Assembly (NCBI GenBank): GCA_024291935.2
Contig: CM044320.1
Span: forward strand, 55,184,001-55,248,000
Length of the DNA stretch: 64,000 nucleotides
Direction of reading: 5' to 3'
From: Okapia johnstoni
Taxonomy: Eukaryota > Chordata > Mammalia > Artiodactyla > Giraffidae
Part shown: one piece after another, positions 17,701 through 33,000 of the stretch
Numbering within the stretch: position 1 is the stretch's first letter
Layout of the letters: every line of letters starts with the position of its first letter
Notes under the pieces: model-generated
What the model saw: only the letters and a program-made list of their open reading frames with translations
Database searches by the model: none
Told to the model about the DNA's origin: nothing
Made by a program: the position numbers and the translations under genes

Positions 17701-20700
17701 CTCCGATCTGATATTTGAATAATTCATATTTTTAAGTCTTTCTCTTGAATGCAAAAGAGCCTGCAACAATTAGTGACTGATCTTATTCTGACCACCCTCG
17801 GTATTAACACTAATAAATCTCAAAGAGAAAGTGTATGGAACACAGTGCCTTAATAGTATTATCCCACGAAATAAACACACTATAATTCCTCATACCAATT
17901 TTTAAAAATACCAGTTCCAGGTGTATAACATTGTCACTCGACATCTGTATACAACTACAAAGTGATTACAAGTCCACTTATTGTCTATCACTATAAAATT
18001 GACTCCTTGTACCCCTTTATCCACCCCTTCAACTCCCCCTCCCCTGATGGTAATCATCAATCTGTTCTCTGTATGTGTCTTTTAGTTTTGTTTGTTGCAT
18101 TTTTTAAAATTAGGTTTGTCTTTTTCCTTTTGTCTGACTCATTTTACTTATTACCCTCAAGGTCCATCCATGTTGCTGCAAATGGCAAGATTTCATTCTT
18201 TTAAAATGGCTAACTACTAATCCACTGAACACACACACACACCAGTTTACCATTCATTCATCAATGGATACTTTGGCTGCTTCCATATTTTGGTTATCTT
18301 AAATAATGCTGCAATGAAGAGATGACATACATCTTTTACAACTAGTGTTTTCATATTCTTCAGATAAATACCCAGAAGTAGAATGCCTAGATCATATGGT
18401 AGTTCTACTCTTAATTTTTTGAGAATCTCCATACTATTTTCCATAGTGGCTACACCGGTTTATAATCCCAACAACAGCATTTCTTATTGGCTTTCTTGAC
18501 ATTAGCCATTCTAACAGTTAGAAGATGATATCTCACTGTGGTTTTAATTTGCGTTTCTCTAATAATTAGTGATGAACCTGGGCCAAGGCAATGGAAGCCT
18601 GGAATCCTAATCACTAGGTCACCAGGGAACTGCTCTACCTGTTCCTTTGTTGTTTAATTTTTATTTTATATTGGAGTATAGCAGATGTCTGCCCCTTTCT
18701 TAATTGGATTTCTGTTGCTGAGTTGTAGGAGTTCCTCATATACATATTGACCTTTTATCAGATACATAATTTGTAAATATATTTTTCCATTAAGTAGGTT
18801 ATCTTTTCATCTTGTTGATGGTTTTCTTTGCTGGGCAGAAACTTTTGAGTTTGATGTCAATGTATCTTTAATTATTTAAAAATACCTAAGAGAAGGCAAT
18901 GGCACCTCACTCCAGTCCTCTTGCCTGGAAAATCCCATGGACAGAGGAGCCTGGTAGGCTACAGTCCATGGGGTCGCTAAGAGTCGGACGACTGAACGAC
19001 TTCACTTTCACTTTTCCCTTTCATGTACTGGAGAAGGAAACGGCAACCCACTCCAGTATTCTTGCCTGGAGAATCCCAGGGACGGCAGAGCCTGGTGGGC
19101 TGCCGTCTATGGGGTCGTACAGAGTCAGACATGACTGAAGTGACTTAGCAGCAACTTTCAAAAAAAGGAAAAGAAACCTACCTTTGCCCTTTCTTTTGTT
19201 AACCTTGGCCATGACTGGCCAGATTCTCCTTTTCGTAAACAACATAAAATCGATCTGTCCGTTCTTTTATGCTTGGAATCCTATAACAAAAATAAGTGTT
19301 ATCACACTGTTATAACTCTCTAGTATCAGTATAGGATACAAAGTTGCTTGTTGTCATTTCTCATTTCTTTCCCTACACCCTGAAAGAAACATCCCCTAGG
19401 CTATTGAAGATTTCATAAGCTATCCAATAGCAAAAATATCATTTTTTTCCTCCCCTAAACAAGGTGAATAGCATAAAAATAGTTTAAAAAATTAATAAAC
19501 ATGGTGTAAGCATAGAACATACTTAGCTACATCTATGCTTAAATAAGACAAGCATAGAGAGTACTGTCCTTACATTAACTACACTGCAATTTTAAAAAGG
19601 TTAAAAAAGACAGTACTGTCCTGAGTCCAAACATTGATAACAAAAATAACATGCAGAGAAGTAGTTACAAGATGGAAAACAATGCAAACCATAATTATAT
19701 TTAGCCTTTGAACTGTTAAGAATTAGTATTTATATCTAAAATGAGTATTTAAATTATGTCCATTTCCTCATAATTTAAATTGGGATTAAAGTTTCAAAAC
19801 TACTTACATTTGGATCAATACAGTGAAAAAGATCAATTTCATTTAAATGTTTAAAATTATCACTTCCTCCAAGACAACTGTACAAAAAGAAGGAGGGGGA
19901 AAATGAGTCTCTTCAAAGAGGTAAAGATTAGTAATAACTTCAGAGAAAACACAAAACAAGCAAACCAAAGCTATTCAAGCTGTCTGAAACAAGTTTTTCA
20001 CCCAATGATGTAAAAATGGTAATTTACCTGAATGTAAGTTTTGATTTTTCAAAATTTACATTAACATCTTTACTGTCTTCAACACAAAATTCAATGAAGA
20101 CATAGTCCCTCCGATCGTACCACTTTGCAGAAGCAGGTTGCCTATAATGGGATAAAATTAGACAAAGTTAAGCTGAAATTCACTAACTGGGTATTTACAT
20201 AACCTCCAAAATTTAGCATGTAAGTAACATACTTCTGTTCTCCATCAGAGCACTATTTTGAGGCAGTATATTACAATTTCAAATGTGAACTATTAATACG
20301 TTTTTTCCCTAACAGCTGCATTTCAGGTTAAAATGCAATGATACTGTTTTATCGCAGGAAGGGATTTTAAAACAAGAGACCAAAATGTTCAATGGAGTTA
20401 ACCATTTAGGTAGCCCTGTTAAAATTTGTGTGCTACTTCTTTACAGCCCTGCTCTTAAAAATTCAACTTCACAGGATTTAAAAGAACTAATCCATTGTCA
20501 TCTGAAACACAGTATGCAACATTTCTACTTACAATTCTAGAAACTGTGAGGGGAATTTTTTAAAAGTATGAGAAAAGTATGAGAAATGACAGTATTTCAA
20601 AGTTCTGCCTAAAGCTCTAACTCATCCATTAAAAATTGTTTTAAAATGTAGCTAAAATTCTGCTAGAAGCAAATACAGTCAAATACGGTTAATTAACAGG

Positions 20701-23700
20701 CAGTAAAGATTATAAGCGCTTCCCAGGTGGCGCTAGTGTGAAGAATCCATCTGCCAATGCAGGAGATGCAAGAGACATCAGTTCGACCCCTGGGTAGGGA
20801 TGATCCCCCAAAACAGGAAATGGCAACCCAATCGGTATTCTTGCCTGGAAAATCCCATGGACAGAGGATCTTGGTGGGCTACAGCCCATTGGGGTCACAG
20901 AGAGTCAGACAATACTGAGTGCACACACACACAAGATTACATGTGGTAAATAAAATTTTTCTTTGTTATCTTCAAGACCAAGACAGGTTACTTTGATAAA
21001 TATTTACACACTCATAAAAATTCCAAGAAGAATCCACACACACACACACGCAGGCATGCACCCAAGAAGAACAGGTAGATTAATAGCACTTGCCTCTAAA
21101 GCATCAGCCAGAAAGAGAAAAAAAAGGAAATGGAGCCATATCAATCTTAACTGTTCCAATTATTTAAAAAACCTTTTATTTTGCATTTTGAGTGCAACTA
21201 CTTTTTAAAAATAAGTATGTGCCACTTTGATCACCTAAAAATCAAAGTTACAGCAATTATTTGTATTTTTTTTAACTTTTCTATAAACCCAAAACTTCAA
21301 AACTTTTAAACAAATTAGTTGTATGTTCAAATACTACTCATAAATCAACATAAAGGAATTGTTTGCTTTCGAAATTCCCAACCCTAAGGTGTAACTGTTT
21401 CAAGTTCTAAAAAGTTACAGCCACAGCTCATTAACATTTTTACACAATAGTTAAACTTGTGTAATGGTTAAATTAGTCACCACACACTACTCTGGAACAC
21501 TGATATCAGATCTGAAATTAAAAATTATAAATGGCAGGACTTCCCTGGTGGTCCACCGGCTAAGACTCCAAGCTCCCCATGCAGGAAGTCAGGTTTGATC
21601 CCTGGTCAGGGAACTAGATCCCACAAGCCGCAACTAGGGAGCCCACATGCCACAACTAAGATCCAGCACAGGAAAATAAATATTAAAAAAAAAAATTATA
21701 AACAGCAATTTCCAAAGCCTAAATACCAACAAGTCAGCAAAAGTAACAGCTATTTCTTTAGGCATCTACTGGCAGAAGGGGGTGGGATTTAAAAATGTCT
21801 TTGAAAAATGTCTATGACTTCCCTGGTGGCTCAGACAGTAAAGCATCTGCCTACAATGCGGGAGACCTGGGTTTGATCCCTGGGTCGCGAAGATCCTCTG
21901 GAGAAGGAGATGGCAACTCACTCCAGTACTCTTGCCTGGAAAATCCCATGGATGGAGAATCCTGGTAAGCTACAGTCCATGGGGTCGCAAAGAGTCAGAC
22001 ACGACTGAGCGACTTCACTTCACTTTGAAAAAGACCTTCACTTCACTCTGAAAAAGAACCAAACTTCTGTGGACTTAAAAAAAAAAAAAATCACAACTTC
22101 TGATGTTACCATGTCAATGTACATAACAAATGATTTAGGAATTTATTAATAGTTTCCAATAGGCCACACATTACCTCTAGTTCATTTTCTTGCCAAAACA
22201 GCTTTCTCAGTATGTGGTAACACCTTTGGCCTTTTCTATGCAGCTTGTGGGATCTTAGTTTCCCAACCAGAGATCAAATGGGCCCTCAACAACGAAAGCA
22301 CCAGGAGTCCTAATCCCTGGACTGAGAAGGAATCCCCTCATGTTTGCTCTTTAACGGAAAATATTTAGTATTTGCTAACTTAACTCATTACTGACTGGAG
22401 AATTTTTGCAAAAACACCAGTGGCTGGAAATTTGTTATGTAAGTGAATATTTAAACATCTCTGGTCAATAATGTTTGGGTAACAAATGTTTGGGCTTCCC
22501 AGATGGCTCAGTGGTTAACGATGCAGGAGGCACAGGTTCGATCCCAGGGCTAGGAAGATGCCCTGAATAGGGAATTGGCAACCCACTCTAGTATTCTTGC
22601 CTGGGAAATCCCATGGACAGAGCCTGGCAAGCTATAGTCCATGGTGGTCCAAAGAGTCAAACACAACTTTGGAACTACACAATAAAACAAATCAATATCT
22701 CTTTGGCCAATAATGTGTTGGAACTTCTCTAGTGATCCAGTGGTTAAGAATCTCCCTTTAAAGGGGACTTGGGTTGAGCCCTGGCTGGAAAACTAAGATC
22801 CCATATGACTCAGGGAAACTAAGCTCACTAGCTGCAATTACTGAGCCCAGGGCTCTGCAATGAGAAGCCTGCACACAGCAAAGAAGAGGCCACATGCTAC
22901 AATGAAGACCCAGTGCAGCCAAAATTTAAAGAAATAAAAATAAAAACAATGTTTTGCCCACCTGAGGCAAAAAAAGTAGGGTGTCTCTCTCCTTGGCCAG
23001 TGACAATTTGAAAGAATGACTCCAAATTGATCCAAATACACTGACTATAAATACTCCATATTTATATTTTTTAAAAAACCACCCACAATTCTAGATCACC
23101 AGATGATGATACAGCTCCAATTCTTTACAAAAAAGCAACTAAGAAAAAGAACAGACATCTATCCTCTTTTCCTTTTACGAATCCTTAAATTTTGTTTATT
23201 CATTTATATTTTATTTTTGGCTGCACTAGGTCTTCATTGTTGCTCTCAGGCTTTCTTTATTTGCAGTGAGTGGGAGCTCCTCTCTTGTTGCAGAGTGCAA
23301 GCTCTAGGGTGTGCAGGCTCCACTTCTAGCTCTAGTGGAACGCAGGCTCAGCAGTTGTGACACACAAGCTTAGCTTCCCTGTGGCATGTGAACTCTTTCC
23401 AGATCAGAGATAGAACCTACGTCCTCTGCATTGGCAGAAAGATTCTTTACCACTGGACCACCACTAAGTCCCCTTTATGGTTTATTCATGATACCTGAAT
23501 AGGACCATTTCATGAAGGAAGCTTCCTTACAGAATTCTAGCTCTGCTACGGAATAAAATGTGAGGAGCAAAAACAAAAAAAGAAAATCACCATTTTTCAA
23601 TCTTTATATTGATTTGGCAGTTATTCATCAATAAACAGGACCATGAATAATGATTAGATGAACGGCAGATAAAGAATTTATGATCTCAGCATCACCAAAA

Positions 23701-26700
23701 GTGGGTCAACTAGACATTTACCTCTTGATTTTATCAACATGATTCATTCCACAGTAAACCTAATTCCAGGCTATAGAAAGTATGAGGAAAAGAACAAATG
23801 ATACCGCAAGAAGTGAGAAATTCAGAATACTATTTCTTTAAACAATGGCATAAAAGACCAGGAACTGTTCTAGATTAAGAGACCTAAGAACTATCGTGGA
23901 GAAGGCAATGGCAGCCCACTCCAGTACTCTTGCCTGGAAAATCCCATGGACGGAGGAGCCTGGTAGGTTGCAGTCCATGGGGTCGCGAAGAGTTGGACAT
24001 GACTGAGCGACTTCACTTTCACTTTTCACTTTCGTGCATTGGAGAAGGAAATGGCAACCCACTCCAGTGTTCTTGCCTGGAGAATCCCAGGGACGGCAGA
24101 GCCTGGCGGGTTGCCGTCTACGGGGTCGCACAGAGTCAGACACGACTGAAGCGACTTAGCAGCAGCAAGAACTGTTGAACAAGTACAATTTGTAAATCTG
24201 GTATGCAACTCGACTCAAACTGAATATAAAAACAGATTTCTGAAACCATGGAAACCTGTCCTAGGTATGGACAGAGTATTAGACAATGTGAAAACTGGTA
24301 GTTTTGTTAGGTGTGAAAGGCACTGCTCTACAAAAGAAAAAAAAATTTCCACTCAAGATTAAAAGAGAAGTACATGAGGTTTGCTTTAAAATAATTAAGG
24401 AAAGGGGGAGAGAGAAAGCAATGTGGCAATGACCTGCCAAATGTTCAAACTGCTAAGGGTAGATGAGTTTATTATTTTCACACTTTAGAAAAATGACATT
24501 AAATGGTTTTGACATAGAATGGTTTCTTTCTTTAGAGCAACATAGTCTAATGATGAAACTGTGTTATTTAAAAATCTAAAAAGAAAAATCAATCTTTTCC
24601 ATTCAATTAAGACACAAAACAACAAAGACTGCAATAGCTACAGCCCAGAATATCTGTCTAGGATTTATTGTCCAATTGTCATTTATTCTCAAGTTTTAGA
24701 AATTGTTGTTTTGGTAAACAAGGGTTGCCTGTTCCCAAAGGTATCCAGACTGCAGATGTTCCTTATTTAAAGGAACATGTCTGGGATTTTCTTCGATATA
24801 AAATCCACTGGGGAAAAGGGGGGGGGGTAGATAAAATAAGAATAACCCTGTACTGATAAAGGTTGAGACTGAATAATGGGTTTCTGAAGAATTCATTGTA
24901 GTATTCTACCTTTCCTGTTTTGGGGCGGGGGGAGTAATAACGCTAAAAACAATTACCCAGATTTTTTAAAAATGAATTTTTATTGGCCCAAGTTGAATTA
25001 ACCTGATTAATGAGAGAACCTATAGTAATGGAGGAGGAGCATCACTGGTGACCTGGCGGCTCTATCAAAAACCAAGTACATAAACTCTACCGTTTCTGTT
25101 CATATCAAGGACAATGGAATCAGGAAGAATCTTTCTTCTTTCCTTGAATTTACATTCAGTAATCTAAATTTACATCATTGTTATGGCCTGAATTGTGTGC
25201 CAAATTCCTATGTTTAAGTCCTAAACCCCCAAATTTCTATGTTAAGTCCTAAACCTCATGTGACTGTATTTGGAGACAGGGTCTTCAACATAAAATGAGG
25301 TCTTAAGAGTGAGCCATAATACAGTATGACTAATGTCCTTGTAAGAGATCAGAATAGTTACAATGAAGCAACCTAAATGTCCATACATAGAGGGATGGAT
25401 GAAGAAAATGTGATAGGTATATACAATGAAATTACTCTCAAATGTAGAAAGGAATGAAATAGCACCATTTGTAGAGACATGAATGGACCTAGAGTTTGTC
25501 ATACTGAGGGAAGTCAGAGAAAAACAAGTATCATATAATATCGCTTTTATATGGAATCTAGAAAAATGGTACAGAAGAACTTATTTGCAAGGCAGAGAGA
25601 GTCAGATGTAGAGAACAAATTTATGGTTACAAGCAGGAAAGGGAGGAGTGAGAAGAATTGAGAGATTAGAACTGACATATACACACTACTATATATAAAA
25701 CTGACAACTAATGAGAACCTATTGTACAGCACAGGGAACTGCGGTGACCTAACTGGAAAGGAAATCTAAAAAAGAGAGGATATATGTATACGTAACTGAT
25801 TCACTGTGCTGTACAGCAGAAATGAACACAGCACTGTAAAGCAATTATACTTCAATAAAATTAATTTTAAAAATATATTAATTTTTTACAAAAGATTAGG
25901 ACCATTACAGAGGGAAGATCCTGTGAAGATAGATGAAGGCCATTTGCAAGCCAAGTAGAGGCTTTCAAAAGAAACCAACCTTTCTGACACCTTGATCTTG
26001 GACTAACCATCCTCCAGAATTGTAAGAAAAAATTTTTACTGTTTAAATCACCTATCCTCTAGTACTTTGCTATGGCAGCCGTAGCAAACTAATATGATCA
26101 TTTACCAGATAATAAAAGCAAAATCAAATGATCCAAATCAGAGGTTGGCCTCGGAGCCATTTGGTGTGTGTATATATACACGTATGCATAAATTATTATT
26201 TACTTTTGGTTGTGCTGGGTCTTCATCTCTTTGTGCAGGCTTTCTCTAGCTGTAGTGAGTGAGACTACTCTTTGTTGCGGAGCACAGGCTTAGTTGCTCC
26301 ACAGCATGTGGAATCTTCCTGGACCAGGGACTGAACCTATGTCCCCTGCATTGGCAGGTGGATTTTTATCCACCAGGGAAGTCCCAACTTTTGTAATATT
26401 TAAGAGTTGCAAAAATAAGAATGTGAGACAGGAATACTTGTGGCCAATAGTTACCAAGTGACCCCGATCTAAACCATCAGAAAATACAAGAGAGGAAATC
26501 CTACCCTTAACTTAAAAAGTGACAGACACATATATTCACTCACTTGAAAGGCAAACCAAGTGTTTATGAAATTCCTTTTTGTCTTCTGTGAGGATCACAT
26601 CACTCTTTTTTCCTATTAACCCAGAGAAAGGCTGATTTTAAACTCTAGCATCTAAATTATGTTGGATTTATCTCTAGTCTTACACAAACCCTGGCAAAAT

Positions 26701-29700
26701 CCCTCACTACTGTTCAAGTCTGTTAATCCATTTTTTAATACTAACATAGATGCAAAACCTTTTTCATCTCTCTATACATTATGTGAATAAGCCACTAATT
26801 ACACCACCACCCAAAATCCCTGAAGTGGGACATTTCAAGTTCTTCTGACAAGTATTTTCAAGTTCAGTATTTAGGGCTATGTCAATTCGAGCAATTAAAA
26901 TTTGCATTACCTAAAATTCTCCTCTGTATTTTTGACTAAAATTTCTTAGTTTGTCTTAGAATGACAGAGTGGAAACCACATTTGTTCCCAAATACTGCTT
27001 TTACATACTAGAATCTGGTGCATCTTAACTATGGTTTGTAGGAAAACAAGCACATTTCTCATTTTTAACTGGAGAGTAATTCTTTACAATGTTGTGTTGG
27101 TTTCTATCTTACGACGTGAATCAGCTATAAGTATACATATGTTGCTTAGCTGCTCAATCGTGTCTGACTTTTTAGCAACCCCACGGACTGTAGCCCACGA
27201 GGCTCCTCTGTTCATGATTTTCCAGTCAAGAATATTGGAGTGGGCTGTCATTTCCTACTTCAGAGGATCTTCCTAACCTAGAGATCAAACTCACATCTGC
27301 ATTCCAGGTGAATTCTTTACTACTGAGCTCTCAGGGAAGGGCACTTTTCCCTTTAAAAAAAAAATGGATGCACCACTGACTTCGTGGTCCAGTGGTTAAG
27401 ACGCCCTTTTCCCAACATAGGGGTCATGGGTTCAATCCTTGGTCAGGATCCTGCATGCGGCACAGCTTGGCCAAAAAACAAAACAAAAAGTGTTCTACTT
27501 TTGTAAAAGTACTTAAGGGGCTGAAAAATGTGATATAAGCACATGCTAAATGACAATAATCTTTGTGATAAAACAAATATTGTTAAATGTGTTAAGTTTG
27601 GGGACTTCCCTGGTGGTCCATGCTCCCCCAGGTTCAATCCCCGGTCAGGGAACTGGATACCACATGGCTCAACTAAAAGATCCCATATGTCACAACTAAA
27701 AGATCCTCCACGCCGTAACGAAACCTGAAGACACAACGTGCCACAACTGAAACCTGGCACAGCCAAAGTAGTAAGTAAACTTTGAAAAGATAATTCTGAG
27801 CTTCCCTTGTGGCTCAGTGGTCAAGAATCTGCCTGCCAATGCAGGAGACACAGGTTCGATCCCTGATCCGGGAAGATCCCACATGCTGCAGAGCAACTAA
27901 GCCTGTGCACCACAACTATTGAGTCTGTGCTCTATAGCTTGAGAGGCACAACTACTGAGCCCATGCGCCACTACTGAAGCCCACGTGTCCTAGAGCCCAT
28001 GCTCCCCAATAAGTGAAGCCACTGCAAGGAAAAGCCCAGGCACTGCAACTAGGTAGCACCCCTCCCACTGGCTGCAACTAGACAAAAGCTCATGCAGCGA
28101 CAAAGATCCAGCACAGCCAAAAATAAACAAAAAATTTAAAAATGTATTAGGTTTTATTTTCAACTGATGGGCACATACAGAAATTAATCAAGCAAAAAAG
28201 TTAAAGTATTGCTTTTTTACTGAAAGGCCAATTTCTCTGGATGTAAAAAAAATTAGAGGGGAGAAGAAAAGGGCAGAATCTCTTAAAAGAGAATCTATGG
28301 TAATCATTCAATTAATTAAGAGAAAGATCAGTCTGATCAAATTATAATAAGTATTCCCAAAATAAACATTTCCCTAATCAAGGGCTCACAAACAAGTCAA
28401 ATTTAATTTGAGGGTATATACTCATTTGGTGATACTTCTTTTCCAGATTTCCCCAAATATAGCAAAGTCTCAGTTAATAGAATTTAGTTATAGATGACTC
28501 TCACCAACTATACCTTTCAATTACTGACCAGCAATCTACTTTCGAATCTATAGGATATATAGCTGAATTTAACCAAAGATGTGATATAGCAGAACACAGG
28601 ACCAGCTGTTGAAGATCTGAGTTAGTCCCAACCTTCACTGTCAAGAACCTCATATAGTCAAGCCTTATAGCTAAGAGATTTAGAGTTTGAATATTATTCA
28701 ATAAACAAGTATTTATTGAACACGATACCAGGAACTGTCTAGATGCAACTGTCCAGAGATAAAATCCTCTACCTTTAAGAAGCTCACATTCAAGCTGGAT
28801 GACATTTAGCCCAAAAGTCGTCTTCTATGAAACATGGGGGTAGATGGTTCTGATCCATTATTAGTTATGGTTTATCTTTCTTAAAGCATAAATATGTGAT
28901 ACACAGTAAGATACTCGTGTTGGTTAGCACTCTGAAAGGTAACTTATCTGTGTATTTAACTGTAAGATACATTATGACATAAAACCGCACATACGTTATT
29001 CAGAAGTAATTAATGATAGTCCCTTATGAGTTCATTTTTAATGGAACATGATGTTTGTCTGAATTAAAAGATCACTTTGCATTCTAAGACACAACAATAG
29101 TAATCAGAAGACTTAATTTTTTTTAAAATAGAACTTAATGGAGTAAATATCCTCTATGTTCAGAGGATTAAACTAAACATTTCTAGTAAATGGAAAGCTT
29201 CTTAAAGGCTAGAATCACTCATTTTTAATATATCTAGAGTATTTTTAAACATCTAGAAAAATTACAGGGACTTCCCTGTGGTCCAGAGGCTAAGACTCCA
29301 CGCTCCCAATCAAAGGCGCCCAGGTTCTATCATCCCTGATCAGGGACCTAGATCCCACATGCTGGCACTAAGACCAGGAACAGCCAAACAAATAAATAAA
29401 CATTAAAAATAAAAAATTTTTAAAAAGGAAAAAACTGCAGTTTAAAAAAGATGTTACAGAAGTTCAGAATAACTGATACTTTAAGTCTGTCAACTGGTCT
29501 ATCATTTACAAAAAAGAAACTGGTAATCTACTTCAGTTTGTATCCAGTGAGGAATGATACAGAAACATGAATATTCTGCTAAAAAAGAAAAAAAGCAGTT
29601 CTGGTTAGTTAAGTATTATCAAAAGTCCTGCCTGTAAACATCTAAAACCAAACTCTCTCTCACATATTCTTTGCTCACAGAAGCCCTGATATGCTTCTCA

Positions 29701-30022
29701 TATTTTCAGATCTTCTATATATGTCAGTTGCACTACTATGTAAAACTTTCTGGAAAACTGATCTGAATATACACTCAAGTCCAGCGATTCCCAAACTGGG
29801 TGCCAAGGTTGATCACAGCTTTATGGGAGAATTTACAGAGCTGCCACAGGAGATTTCAAATTTTAAAGGAATTTAGTGATACTCAGCTTCAATCAAGATA
29901 CCAAGTAGCTCAGTTTCAACAGTAGATTGCACTATATCCCTCTTCTCCACTAAGTTTCATCTTTGCAAAGCTGGATTTCTGTAGGCTGTTCTAATTTAAA
30001 ACTAACAAAATAACACAACAAT

Positions 30023-30059
<37 letters not shown>

Positions 30060-33000
30060 CAAAACCAAACAAAAAAATCAATGAGGAATTGAGATGGAAG
30101 TATCCAATCTGAAATCAAGGTATAACAAGTTACAGAGTGCCCAAAAGGCAGACACCTTCCATTAACAACCATAGTTACACAAGAAACTACATTTTTCTTG
30201 CAATTTATGTATATTAGTTTTCCAAAGAGTTGACAGGTTGTTAGGACAAAGCATTTAAGTTGTTTGGCTCCAACTACCTAATAACTAGAACTGCTAGGTT
30301 ATCCCATTTGGCAGTCTAGCCAGCACCATTAAAAAACTAACCAACCAAAAAACCCAAAACAGTTAACAACAAAAACAGAAACACTACCAAGACACCAAGG
30401 GATGAGTGAACCAATCAAGTTTGTGAACCTTTGTGCTAGTTCCTTTCTTTGGTAATTACCACTTTAAAATATAAAGGTGAATGTGTTCTTAAATACACTA
30501 TTCCCACTCCAACTTAGTGCCTTTCTTCCAAGCAACTCTATGACTTTCTCACATTCCCACTTTTGTGCACACATCCTTCTAACATCATCAAACCAGGTAA
30601 AATTTTTAATTTTTCTTCATACAAAAAAAACCTGAAGGTCAATCTCTCATTGCTTCCATTACAGATTTCAGAGCATCCTATCTCAGCAAGTGGCAAGGTT
30701 TTAACAGAAGCAGTTATGTTGGATAATAAAACTGAGCTACAGACATGGTTACTTATTGGAAATAAAAGGACCACTTGGAAAATTATTTTCCCTTTTCATA
30801 AAGTGGAAAAAAAAAAACCTTTCTGTCAGAAATTTCAGGTTCAAATCCTAGTTGAAGAACTAAACCTTGTAATAATACTAAAAATTTAAAAAACACCTCT
30901 GTGACTTACATCCTTTCAGTATACAAAGATAATTAAGCATACTGAGGTGGAAAGAGCCCTGACATGAACACATTCTAGCAATAAACTATGGGTACATGAG
31001 AAGATCAACTATTGCACAGATAATCCACAACAACACGTTTTATTTGGCTCTGGAATACAACACAGGTGAAGTAATTAGCATCTTCCTGGAAAACCAAAAA
31101 GTTCTGGAGAAGTCAGCTTCAATGTAAAATCTATCACTGCCAATCTACACAGCAAATAATAACACTTTAAAATACACTAGATACAGCAATTCTCAATTTA
31201 GTGTTTCAGAACTAGATTGATCCTAAACAGTTGATATTACAAAGGTATTTTTTTCCTGGGAAGCTATTATCACTAACCACCTATGACTGCACAATGATAC
31301 AGCTTCTAGAAAATCTTAAAACTGAGAAAACACAATTCAACAGGAAAATCTTAACAATACATACTGGTCTGCACTCAAGTGATCTGTCACTTTGCTTCTA
31401 CTGCAAACACAGGGAAAAAAAAAAAGAAAAGAAAAGAAAATACAGTTGCCAGGTTACAGTGGTTAGGAAATCAACACTGAACAAAAGCCATCATCAGTTA
31501 CACTTAGCTTATAGAAATTAACCATATGCTGTATGGTCATTATTACCACTTGTTTTTGGAGGTTGAAAACAGATGGATTTTATTTTGGGAACAATCTTAC
31601 AAAGCTGAAGGATGGCAAAGTAAGTACGATGTTAACCAATGGTAACAATAGTCACAGTATGTTTCTGGACAGTGTAATAATTTAAGTAAAAGACATTGGA
31701 AAGAATGACTTCAAATAGCTCAAATCTAAACATTTTACTCCATCTCTTGTTAACAGGTCCAACTTAAAACTACAATAGCTTCAAAAAAGAAAAAAGTAAA
31801 GTAGCACCCCCTGCAGGGGATTTGTGTGGGTCTCAAATCATGCATTGGAGAAGGAAATGGCAACCCACTCCAGTATTCTTGCCTGGAGAATCCCAGGGAA
31901 GGCGGAGCCTGGTGGGCTGCCGTCTATGAGGTCGCACAGAGTCGGACACGACTGAAGCGACTCAGCAGCAGAAGCAGCAAACAGAGGAGAGAGCCTCAAT
32001 TCCCAGCTTTCTCTAAGGCAGGAGAATGACTTCCCTGGTGGCTCAGACGGTAAAGCGTCTGCCTACAATGCGGGAGACTTGGATTCGATCTCTGGGTCGG
32101 GAAGATCCCCTGGAGAAGAAAATAGCAACCCACGCCAGTACTCTTGCCTGGAAAATCCCATGGATGGAGAATCCTGGTAGGCTACCGTAAGAGAGTCGGA
32201 CACGACTGAGGGACTTTACTTCACTTCTATGCAAACTACTAGACACAAGTTTAAAAACTTGACTGAAAGAAATTTACCTTGGAAATGACGACTGAACTGA
32301 AGAGCTAAGAAGTGATAAAAAGCAAACCCTAAACCCTTCAGATGTCCGGCAAAAACGTCTTTCTCCACAACTAAAACAATGTTTACAGCAGACATCAACA
32401 AAATGAACCCTCATCAGCCAGATTCTTCCTAGGACTCACTAGAGTCTTTTCCAACTCAAGTAACTGACTCATGATACTCATCTTGTAAATTCATTCAGTC
32501 ATTAATAAGATCTAAAGAATTTGCAAGAGGGTATATACGGAGTTATCTTAAAAAGAATGAGATCTACCTGGACTCGTCAAAACACTCATTTTGAAAGTAG
32601 CATTCTTAACTATAGACAGACTGCTTTCAGAAATACTGATTGTTACACTTTTCCAGAATTCTTATTTACAATACTTAATATCTCTTACCTATTTAACTAT
32701 TTCATGTGGTCTTCCAGAGTGTTTCTATTTCAAACCATATTCAATGTACTATTTCTTCGTGAGAAAATTTGCTTGGCTACATTAACCTATTAAAAGTTGG
32801 TAATGCCTTACCTGAGGATTCATGTTCTCACAGTTTTAAAACTTGACAATCCTTGTACATTATCTGGAATACGGATTTCGAAGAGTAAAAGCACAAACTA
32901 CTTTACATAGATTAAAATCTATTATATACTTTTGGGGGTAGAAGAATCCTTCCAAATTCTAACGTATTACTTTACAATAATCCATGCGTTCTTCTCAAGG

